This document shows, piece after piece, positions 1-9,017 of a stretch of DNA of 64,000 nucleotides. The DNA comes from Elgaria multicarinata webbii. Its lineage: Eukaryota > Chordata > Lepidosauria > Squamata > Anguidae. How positions within the stretch are numbered: position 1 is the stretch's first letter; every line of letters begins with the position of its first letter. The position numbers were made by a program, and so were the translations under genes. The DNA lies in contig NC_086182.1 in assembly GCF_023053635.1 (NCBI RefSeq), positions 1,811,001-1,875,000 of the forward strand, written 5' to 3'. Under the pieces are notes generated by a model. It saw only the letters and a list, made by a program, of their open reading frames with translations. It ran no database searches and was not told the origin of the DNA.

Positions 1-2921
1 TGGAGCAATGTTAGTAGGCTTGATGCTGCTGTTGGTTTCTTACAATAAGGCTGGTGAGATGCTGCCACTTTTCACTTGTGACTGGTGTTTAAATACCCAC
101 TGAACATCCTATGATGAGGTGCAGTAGGCAAAGGCAATTGGGGCTGGGAGCATGATGTTGTGCTCTGCAGAAAACAAGAATTCTTGCTCTAGTCCCTTGT
201 CCTTTGAGCTGATATTTCAGAGACAAATAAACTTTTGTAAATCAAAAGTGATAAGTTTCTTTAAATGTATTTTGGGAGAATAGTGATTTGAAGTAAGTTA
301 ACAACAGCAACCAAACACAAGACATGGTGCTAAAATGAGAAACAGATAGTAATCCTTGGAAAAGGCTTGACAAAAGGGTCCAATTGTGCTGCAGTTGCAA
401 ACTCCCATTAACTTCTGTGGAAGAAGATTTGAGTCAATTGAGGTCACCTCTTTAAATAGTTCATCTCCTCACCTGTATTTGCTTGGCTATGGAACACAGT
501 AATATATGCTTAGAAGTCTTTGCTTTGGGACACTTCAATGTCTTATGTCAATGAAGAAGAGCTCAAGTAGATCACATTAACCATTATTTATGAAGGAAAT
601 GTGCAAGGGAAACTAGAGGCCTTGGAACAATCAATCAAACACACACTCACACGGCTCATTGCCATACATTTTTTGTTACTGTGTCCAAGTGTCGTGTTGC
701 CTTCTTCACTGCTCGGCTGTGATTAGTAGACGGTTGGGGAGCTTAAAAAACAGGACAATGTCAACACAGTATATTAGTAGGTTCAGAGAGCCTTTTCCTT
801 CTTTTTATCATATGTCATGACTGTGTCCCATACGAAAGCAAAGAGAGAAAAGGAACAAAGAATCTCCGTGGTGCTTCAGCTGATGATGTATAATACCAGA
901 GTGTGCATTGTGGGCCAGAAGGTTTTTTTTTTTTTTATCAACCGAAAATTTCTAATAAAATGGTGCTATCTTGGTGGATTTTTTTAAAAAAAATGGTGGG
1001 TTTTTTGGCCAGATTCCATCTTGCTAAGGTGCTACTGTATATTTAAAACCAGAGAACTGTACAATTAACTGAGAATAGAAAGTTTCAATATTTTATTATT
1101 TTAAATGTTTGTAGTTTCTAAAGACTCTGCTTTAGGTCCAAAATGTACAACTACATAATTTTGAGCTCATTTACATGTGTGTAGATCCACCTAAGGTTAC
1201 TCTAGTGTAAATGACATCTGTCTACATCCTAGGGCTATATCCTCAGTTTATATAAGTAGAGCTCTACAGCTCCGGATTTGACATTTGAAATTTATCTTTT
1301 TACTCATTCAAGTAATCCTGTGCTGGTAAAACTATACTCTGTGGAAGGGATTTTTGAATCAAGCCACAAAAATGTTGATATGAATGAGTAAAATGAAAAT
1401 ACATTCTTCAAGCAGGTGGAAAATAAGGTACTACAAACTGTACTCAGAGTTAACACTTGTGACAATTTAGCAAGTGAGCACGGTGCAACAATCCATAACC
1501 CTGTATATTGGTAATTATTATGCAAAAATGATAGGTGCTGAATTGAAGCTTTGAGGTCACTCCATGACAGAACAGCTATTTGTAAAAATGATGTATTTGT
1601 CATTTCCTCCAGCTTGCTTGCTTGCTTTTATTATCAACAGCAAAAAAGTTATAACTTGTTCCTGTAGTCCTGAGTCCTGCTTTCCTTACGCAGAGAAAAG
1701 CCCTTATTGGACCATATTTATATCTCAGTGTGAACAGATTTATTCTATAGATGTCAATAGCAAATATGGGCCTTGTCTGCTGGAAGGTTGGGGTTTAGGG
1801 GGTACCAGGATCTGACCACACAAGGGTTTGCTAACCTTTAGTCTAATATGCCAGCTTCATCCTGCTACTTTATGATGGCTTTTTTGAGGGGTATATTGCT
1901 ATTTGTGAGTAGATGTGTCTGAAAGTTTGACAAAATACTCTTTTGGTGCTATTTATTTTCCTCTCTCTCGCTCTCTCCCTTCCTTTCTCTGATTCACAAA
2001 ACTTGTTATAAATATATATAGAAGCCAGGGTTTCATCATATAATAAGCTTGCTGTTATCACAATACATACAAAAATACCTCAAAAAAAAAAGACTATTGT
2101 GGCAACCTGTGATTCAGTTATAGCTAATGGAATGGATACAAATATTAGAAATCACACTGTACTTGACATCTTAGAAAACTGTATGGCCTTTTTAATTTTA
2201 TTCTTGGGCAACAACTCACTTTTGAAATACTGAAACATTTTGAGGAATAAATATGCAGAACCTATAAAGAGGTAACCTGGGAGTGCTGTGTATGTTACAA
2301 TAACCAGTGGCTTCCAGAAATACCTCAGAGTAGAATATGGCCCGCATGAGAAAACAGTTTTAGAAATAAGCCTTTAACCAGCTTTAAAATCAATAATCAA
2401 ATAGTTGTTTTGGCATGTTTATTTAAAACTGCCACAATGGATGCACTTGAGCGGGACATTTCTCATATTCTTTTTGCTACAAATCTTGTAAAGGTTTCCA
2501 AGGGAGTTTTGATCTGGGAATGTCAGGAGCCTGGCTTCACTAATCCAACCCCCAGCAAAAAGTGTATTTTTTTTCAAAGATGTCATCTAGCTAGATTGTT
2601 CTGCTAGTTCTCAAAATGCATGCAAGAACAGTGTTGGGTGAACATGAACGGCTTCTTGGGGCACAAACCTCTTGCCAGGGGCAAAGATGACATTTTGGTG
2701 CTGGGCTGGGTCAGATCCTCAAGTATGTATGGACTGTAAGCTATACCACTCAGATTTTCATGTCTGGGACCTTGTTTTCCAGATGGCCAATTATAAATGT
2801 GATGATTAGCAAAGGACACACACATTCCTGTGTTCCCTTATGAAGGCAATTACCCTGTGGAATGCAATGAGAGTTTTGCCTGCATAAAGAATATTCCATG
2901 GTCAAGACCTGTATTTTTGTT

Positions 2922-2980
2922 TCTCCCTCTCTCTCCCTCCCTCTCTCTCTCTCTCCCTCTCTGCCTCTCTCTCTCTCTGC
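2922..2980. repeat. TC-rich simple repeat
   Basis: This is an impure run of CTCTCC and CTCT units on the plus strand. It explains the Ser/Leu/Pro-rich frame that crosses it. Confidence 0.8.
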
Positions 2981-3724
2981 CTAAGAATAGCAAAGGAAAT
3001 TGGCCAAATTCTTTTTCTGCTCCAATATCAGGGATCTTCTTCTTTTTAACAACTATTTTTTGTTTGCCACCCTTTTTTTCATTTGTTTAAACATCCATTA
3101 TTTGGGGTTTACACACGGATCTTTGGAAAATGTGTATCGTCCAGCTGGCTTTTAATACATTTTTGTGTGTAAAGCTCATTATAGGTATAAAGCTGTCTTT
3201 TAAATGCTTTTTTTTTAATTTAAGAGAAATGTGGGAAAAACAGGTTGGATTTGGCAGACTAATTCAGTTTAGTCAACCGAAGGCTGTAACTTCTCAATGT
3301 ATTTGATTTCTTGTCTCCTTGAATTCACATTTGGAAAACGAGACCTCCAGTGGAGGATACCTTGTGGACCACACTTGAAGATTCCTTTGTTGATTTGTGA
3401 CTGTGGCTACTTGAAATGAAGTTTTATCTGGGGTTGGTTGACAAATGGTAGATTTACAATGTCTCAAGGCAATAGGACTTGTGTATTAAACTGTAGATAT
3501 CCTTAGTACAGTAAATTTATGCTGATAATTTTATTTTGTATAATTTCCCCCTGTTCCTTTTTCTTTCACACTTTTCTCCCTTCAGTGTCTCAGCAAATTT
3601 ATTTTTAGGATGCCTAAATGTATGGATCCTTCTTCTTTTTTAATTTGTATTTTATTATGTTACACAACCAACTGGTTTGTGAAATGTATTATTCCTGATA
3701 TCTTTAAACTATTGTGGGTGTTTT

Positions 3725-3730
3725 AATAAA
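3725..3730 (+). promoter_or_regulatory. Candidate poly(A) signal AATAAA
   Basis: A canonical AATAAA is followed about 35 bases later by GTGTTTTTTTTC, the expected downstream U/GU-rich element. It would end the presumed 3' UTR to its left, since transposon debris begins shortly afterwards. Confidence 0.5.
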
Positions 3731-3956
3731 TTTTATATTTATTTTTTGCACTCAAATTCAGTGTTTTTTTTCCTCGTCATCCAGGCTCCTTCCAGATGAA
3801 GATTTTCTCATTCACTCACATTTTATGGGAGTTCCACAGAAATATATCATCCATTTGTAATCCTCCCACATTTTCCCAGTGCTGCTTCTGTCTCTCCCCC
3901 ACCCCCACCCCCAGAATTTTTTTTCTTACCAGAAAAAGTCCAACTGTTTTTGAGAC

Positions 3957-4070
3957 TGGCCCCATTCAGAAGACAACTTAAACCACAGCTTTAACCACGG
4001 TGAATAAAGCAAAAAAGCCTTATTCACCATGGTTAAAGCCATAGTTTAAGGTGTCATCTGAGCGGGCCCA
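3957..4070. mobile_element. Foldback MITE (114 bp)
   Basis: The two halves are an imperfect inverted repeat. The left arm begins TGGCCCCATTCAGA and the right arm read in reverse begins TGGGCCCGCTCAGA. The arms meet at TGAATAAGGC near the middle. No protein is encoded. The superfamily is not clear from the ends, and the GGCC-like tips recall other small elements in this window. Confidence 0.6.
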
Positions 4071-4345
4071 ATGACTGAAAAACCCTTCCCAGTCATTCCC
4101 ATTTTAATAACCAGAAAGGCCTTTTAATTTTTTTTTTAAAAAAGGGCATTATGGATGTGTATGGGGGGGAATCATTAAAAATCTGACCCAGATGAGGGAG
4201 TGTGAGACGGATCTGATAGACTAGGAGCCCTGTAGGCAGAGATGATGGATACTGGCCCCAGGCTCTAGCGACTGGGCCTGAGCCAGAGCCCATTGTATTG
4301 GGGGCCTTTGAGCCAGGGATCTCCAGAGTCTACCCTCAGAGTCTG

Positions 4346-4374
4346 CACACACGCACACACACACACACACACAC
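4346..4374. repeat. (CA)n microsatellite
   Basis: An almost pure CA dinucleotide run with one CG interruption. The Cys-Val and Thr-His repeats in overlapping frames come from this. Confidence 0.95.
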
Positions 4375-4818
4375 CACTGAGGAGCCAACCCCCTCTGTGC
4401 CAAGTATTCATATCCCCATGTTGGTCCATTAACACAAGCAATGAGCCTGGAGCTGTAGGGTATTGTTTGAGAGGAGAAGTAGTGCTAGGCTTCAAGCCAA
4501 TGAAGCAGGTAACTGCACTGAGTGAAATAAGCGTGTGCATGCATACATGTACTATAATACTGACCAAATGCGGAATCACTTCAATTTTGGCCCAGAAATA
4601 AAAAAATGCCTGCCAATTCCAATACAGCTGCCACTGCAGCTATCGTTTCGGGCTTTTTCTGCTATAGTCTTCTGCTGTAAAGATGTGTTGGGTGAACTGG
4701 ATACAATTTTTTTGTAGTAATACTTCCTTTCTAACAATGCCCATAACTTAGTACCAAAGTTATGGTTACCTGAACCCCAGTCATTGGCACATTTTCAAGT
4801 GTGTTGAATGTACATTTT

Positions 4819-4986
4819 GTGGCAATTAAAAGTTAAATGTATGCAAAATAAACACTAACTATTCACAACAGCAATTGATGTTAATTAAGTTAGCAATGCT
4901 AGGATGTTTAGCTCATTCATTACAGCTGTTGTGAATGGTCACAGTGCTTATTTTACATACATTTTAAACTTTTACGTAATTGTCAC
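4819..4986. mobile_element. Foldback element (168 bp)
   Basis: The arms are about 55-60 bases, imperfect, and pair across a short loop. The left arm begins GTGGCAATTAAAAG and ends CACAACAGC. The right arm read in reverse begins GTGACAATTA and contains CATTCACAACAGC. Likely a non-autonomous DNA transposon. The (CA)4 just outside the right tip hides any target duplication. Confidence 0.55.
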
Positions 4987-5190
4987 ACACACACACTGCA
5001 TTTCATTTCCATCTGACCTGTTGAAATTTCCCCCTGTGAATGTTTGCCTTACTGAATAAAAGCTTCTGCCTCTGCCATAATAAAACTGTTACTCTTTGAG
5101 CTCCATCACACCTATAAGCTTTGCAAGCCTTTTACGATCATGGCTATACAGGTGAACTCACTTTTCAGTTGTTTACTCTCCCGCTGCTAT

Positions 5191-5216
5191 TGCGCCCACC
5201 CCACCCCACCCCACCC
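5191..5216. repeat. (CACCC)n short repeat
   Basis: Four to five tandem CACCC units followed by C/T-rich sequence. Nothing else is seen in 5000-6500 apart from short ancient repeat debris around 5625-5712. Confidence 0.7.
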
Positions 5217-6509
5217 CTTTTCCTTCCCCCTTCAGTTCATTGGTTCTTGTAGCTGATGGACATTTTGATCAAGCTTTCCCCCCTTGCTCATTGGAGCTCC
5301 TATGGAAATTAACCAAAATGCTTACAGCTCCCTCATTTTTAAAGACAAAGAGATGACACTTGGGACTGTGAAAGCTCTTAAGTAGGGCTTTAGGCATGCC
5401 AAGTTTGAATCCAATCGGTTCATCCCTTGATTTTTTTTTAAGGGATTTTTATTTCCCCCATCATTCCTTCCCATTAACACACACACACAACTCTCCGATT
5501 CTGCACAGGAGTAAATTAATGCAAAATCAGAGGGGTGTGTGTGTGTGTTCAATAGAGCTCGTTTATTGCCCAGATTTTATTCCCTTGCTCAAGAGTTAAT
5601 CCCATTGATTTCAACTGCATTTACATCCAAGTCATAGTAAAATCTCATGCATGCTTACCTTTGAGTAAACCCCATTGAACAGAGAGACTTACTTCTGAGT
5701 AAACAGAAGTAAGATCTCAGAAATAAGCATAGAGTTACAGAGCACTTCTTTCCAGTTTGCTGTTTTAGACTTTAAAAAAAAGCTAAATTCCACCTGTTTG
5801 CATTTGTGGAGGATCTGTTCTCCTTTACTTTGATAATGCACAGCTGTGCTTCTCCAGTTCATAAAAATAAAGATCTGCTGGGGTCCTCAGGGACGTGGGC
5901 TCCTTTCCCCACGTCCTCTTGCTCTGGCTTTGTTGTCTAGCGATTTACTGATTTAACCTTTCATTGGCTAGGTTCCGTTTCTGCAGGCAATGAGAGGGGG
6001 TGGAGCAGTAAACAGTCCATTCAACTGACTAAGCAAAAGTCCATTTGTTTGACATGGCTGCCCTTTCATTAGTAAGACTCCATTCAAAGCACACACCCCC
6101 AACAAAGGAAAAAGTGAGAGGACAGCAATACACAGAAGCTTAAGGGTGCATTAAATCTGCTTGGGGAAAATAATCCAGACTTTCCCAACACCAAATTAAT
6201 ATGCAAAACGGAGGAAAAGAGGCAAGATGGGTGCAGGACAGGGACAATGTCATGTGAGTCCCACGCTACAATACCAGATACCAGACATGGCGAGAGTGGT
6301 GTGGTGGAGCTCTTTAAGGTGCTGCAAGTTTCTTTGTTGAGTTTGTACAAATTTGATTCACACAGCCTTCCCAGCTTTCAGGTTCTTGCAGACAATCTGC
6401 TTTTAAATCTCCCTCTAGGACAAAAGAGAGAGTTTATTATAGGGAACAATGGTCATATTGAAAGCTTCATCCCACCTACACTTTTGTTCTGGTTCTCCCT
6501 TGAATGATC

Positions 6510-6517
6510 TCATAGTG
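6510..6517. repeat. Left 8-bp target duplication of hAT copy 1
   Basis: TCATAGTG here matches TCATAGCA at 7673-7680 at 7 of the first 7 comparable bases plus one difference. An 8-bp duplication is the hallmark of hAT insertion. Confidence 0.7.
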
Positions 6518-6831
6518 CAGTGGTTCCCAATTAGCTAAGTACTGCGGACCCCTTGTCTTTCAAATGCCAAGGCATGGACCCCCTACTTTTGAAAAAAAAA
6601 AAGTTATCTCTATGGTAGTTACCTGTGCGAAGCAATTTTTTGGAGAAAATAAGGGGTAGCCCCTAATAAGCCAAAGGTTTTAGGTATACTAAAAAACAGA
6701 CCATAAAATTTGTGATATTTGTGATATTACCACGCAAAAATGACAATGTTTTAGTTAGGAATCTAAAGACGAATTTAATTTTACTAACGTCTAGTTTACA
6801 ATTGAACAAATTATGACATGTCTAGCAGCTA

Positions 6832-7347
6832 CTAAACCTGAATGTGATGGGAGAAATCATGCCTCTTTTTGTCTCGAACATTCCCTTCCACACCCAGTTC
6901 AAGATTTCCTACTTATAATCTCAAATCTGGATCAACATCAAGCCGATTTCTATGCTTGTTCTTCATATAACAAAATGTCAAAAATGTTTGTTCACAAAGA
7001 TATGTGGAACAAAAGGGAACTAGATGTTTCAAAGCTTTTTCACCTAACTTCTTATAATCAGGAAAAACCTTCACCCAGAATTGGTCGAGTCTATATTCTT
7101 TGAAAAATGATTTCAATGAACCTTCACAAGTAACGTCAACAAGTGCATCTTGCTCTTCTGCAGATATAGTAGTTAGTTGTACATCACCACATTCAAAAGG
7201 GTTCCTTATCCATGAGTTTTCAGGATTCGGTTCAGGGAAATAATCTCTGAAGCTAGTCGCTAAATCACGCAGGTGCACAGTGATGTTATATTTTATTTCT
7301 GGTAGGAATTTGTCATCACTGGACTCCCGAAATGAATGGTGAATATG
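6832..7347 (-). pseudogene. hAT transposase C-terminal remnant
   Basis: About 170 residues of hAT transposase of the domesticated ZBED5/SCAND3/FAM200-like type. It carries the C-terminal dimerisation-region signature around [19 protein letters not shown]. Compared with the copy at 59.4-60.2 kb, a lysine codon has become TAA at 6913-6915 (after DPDLRL), so this copy is a pseudogene. The first codons of the longest open frame (MVAPALH) belong to the nested MITE and not to the transposase. No N-terminal BED finger or catalytic core is present. The remnant is not a host gene. Confidence 0.8.
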
Positions 7348-7610
7348 CAGGGCCGGCGCTACCATTAGGCCAACTAGGCAGCCGCCTAGGGCGCAGACCT
7401 CAGAGGGACGCAGTACTGCCCTTCAAGGGTCACAGTTTTATACAAATTAGCTGTTTTAAGAGAAAACATAATAAAAGGAAAATATAATAGTTCAGAAACT
7501 CTTCTTGAACAGCTGGATCAAAGTTGGCAATTTTTTTTGGGGGGGGGGGTTGTGGTGCAAGTAACTCGCCTTGCTTGCCTAGGGAGCAAAATAGTCTGGC
7601 ACCAGCCCTG
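7348..7610. mobile_element. hAT-type MITE nested in hAT copy 1
   Basis: 263 bp with ends CAGGGCCGGCGCTACCATTAG and TCTGGCACCAGCCCTG. It is flanked by TGAATATG / TGAATAAT (6 of 8). It has no coding capacity. The same element occurs at 43899-44157, where the duplication is exact, which fixes the boundaries here. It landed inside the transposase remnant, so it is younger than the host transposon. A poly-G run lies near 7540. Confidence 0.85.
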
Positions 7611-8152
7611 TGAATAATGCCACGGACCCCCCGGGTGGGTGGGGTCCGCGGACCACCAATTGGGAACCACTGTCATAGCATATGAAAGCTGTTGTTGTGC
7701 TCCATCACACCAGCCTCTGCGCCTCCACCCTTCTCCGGCGTGTGCCCCGGGAGGGCTGGGCCTGCTCCAGGCTCCGTGGCGCTTGCTTGGGGGCTGCTGA
7801 GGGAGGCAGCTCTGCTCCTTGTCCTCCAGTGGCCGCTCAGAGTTCAAGAGGAATTGCACTTCCCGAGGGGCAAAAAATACGTTGCCAAGAGGGGTGGGTG
7901 GGGAGAACCGCAAATCACAGCAGGACATAGTTGACGTCATTCACGTATTTTGTAGATTAAAAGGTGGGTGTCATGGGAGACTTGTGCATTTTCTCCACTG
8001 GGCCTTTGTCCTCCTCGACCGGCTGTCATGTTTTACTGTATGTTCCTGGCCTGTTTCTACCCCATCCTCATTTGGTTGGTCGAAAATGGTTTTGCCTTCC
8101 TCATCCTCTAAGGAGGATTCATCCCAAACTGGAAGTTCCCCAACCCCTGGCC

Positions 8153-8195
8153 GGATCTACACTATAAAGCGCTTTAAAGCAGTAGTGTAGATCCA
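8153..8195. repeat. Short palindrome, probable MITE remnant
   Basis: GGATCTACACTATAAAGCG is followed by its imperfect reverse complement ending AGTGTAGATCC. The unit is typical of very short non-autonomous DNA elements in squamates. No duplication was identified. Confidence 0.45.
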
Positions 8196-8540
8196 GCACC
8201 TGTCGCCGTTCCCCAAGGGGTCAGTTTAAAAGCCGCTCTGCCAGCTTGCTGATGTTAAGCAGAGTCACGTACTGGAACAATAACGTTCAGATGATTATAG
8301 TTTTGATCAGGATACGAATGTGGAGTATTAAAAACAGAGACACGTGGACACGCGTGCTTTGTGTGACTCTGCCCTTCATATGTTTTAGACTGTAATTTCA
8401 TTGTCCCCAGCCACCATGGCCAATGGTAAAGGATTATGGGAGTTGTAGTCCAAAATATCTGGCAGGCACCAGGTGGAGGAAGGCTGCTCGCTATACATAC
8501 TTGCTGTCTTGGGTGTAACTTCAGAGTAGACCTATTACAC

Positions 8541-8663
8541 CAGCCTTCCTTAACCTGGGGCGCTCCAGATGCGTTGGACTACAACTCCCAGAATGCCCCA
8601 GGCTGGGGCATTCTGGGAGGTGCAGTCCAACACATCTGGAGCGCCCCAGGTTGAGGAAGGCTG
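8541..8663. mobile_element. hAT-type foldback MITE with exact 8-bp duplication
   Basis: Almost the whole 123 bp is one palindrome. The left tip is CAGCCTTCCTTAACCTGGGG, and the right tip is its near-perfect reverse complement ending GGAAGGCTG. TATTACAC occurs immediately before (8533-8540) and immediately after (8664-8671), an exact 8-bp target duplication. Fragments of a related element lie just to the left (about 8435-8495). Confidence 0.85.
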
Positions 8664-8806
8664 TATTACACTGTTAAGAAATTTGATATGGTTCATGTAA
8701 CAACAGTGCGTTACAATCGTAATTTATGCATAAGGTAAAAATATAAATAAAAATAACAACCCACATTCGACTCTGCCCTTCCCTCATCTCTACGCGTCGG
8801 GGGAGA

Positions 8807-8821
8807 GGGGCGGGGCACGTG
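8807..8821 (+). promoter_or_regulatory. GC box overlapping an E-box
   Basis: GGGGCGGGGC (8807-8816) runs directly into CACGTG (8816-8821), about 60 bases upstream of the BOLA3 start codon. These are Sp1-type and USF/MYC-type motifs by sequence only; binding is inferred. Confidence 0.45.
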
Positions 8822-8878
8822 GCCGGGCCGCCGCGCGTCATTTTCAGGCGACGCGCTCCCCTCTGTCGGAACGGCGCG

Positions 8879-9017
8879 ATGGCCGCCGCCGTTGCGAGGG
8901 TGCCCGGCGGCGGAGGGAAGGTCGGTGCTGGCCGGGCGGCCACAGGGCCCCGGGCGGCCCCGGCGTGGCTGCCCCGGGCGGCGGGGTTGCCCATGCGCCG
9001 AGGGAGAGGCCCTTGGG
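8879..9017 (+). CDS. BOLA3: BOLA3 exon 1
   Basis: 139 nt from ATG to donor G|GTAGGC. It leaves one base that combines with TG from exon 2 to make Val47. It encodes the basic presequence. The phase match with exon 2 supports this donor over others in the GC-rich region. Confidence 0.75.

Larger units (their letters stand above)
1..3780 (+). other. Repeat-poor AT-rich stretch, presumed 3' UTR of an upstream gene
   Basis: No reading frame here looks like a protein and no transposon was recognised, which is unusual for this window. The stretch is AT-rich, has short T and TC runs, and ends at an AATAAA followed by a T/GT-rich tract. That is how a long vertebrate 3' UTR ends. Known vertebrate gene order next to BOLA3 and MTHFD2 makes TET3 or MOB1A the natural candidates, but nothing in the bases identifies either. 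It could equally be plain intergenic DNA. Confidence 0.35.
6518..7672 (-). mobile_element. hAT DNA transposon, internally reduced copy 1
   Basis: The ends are inverted repeats, CAGTGGTTCCCAATTAG on the left and CCAATTGGGAACCACTG on the right, flanked by an 8-bp duplication. CAGTGG-type tips plus an 8-bp duplication define hAT (Charlie-like). Only the C-terminal part of a transposase remains inside, on the minus strand, so it could not have moved by itself. A 263-bp MITE (7348-7610) sits inside it. A second copy of the same family is at 59302-60550. Confidence 0.85.

Noticed and set aside
4221-4601. Cys-Val/Thr-His repeat frames
   Set aside because: Translations of a (CA)n microsatellite.
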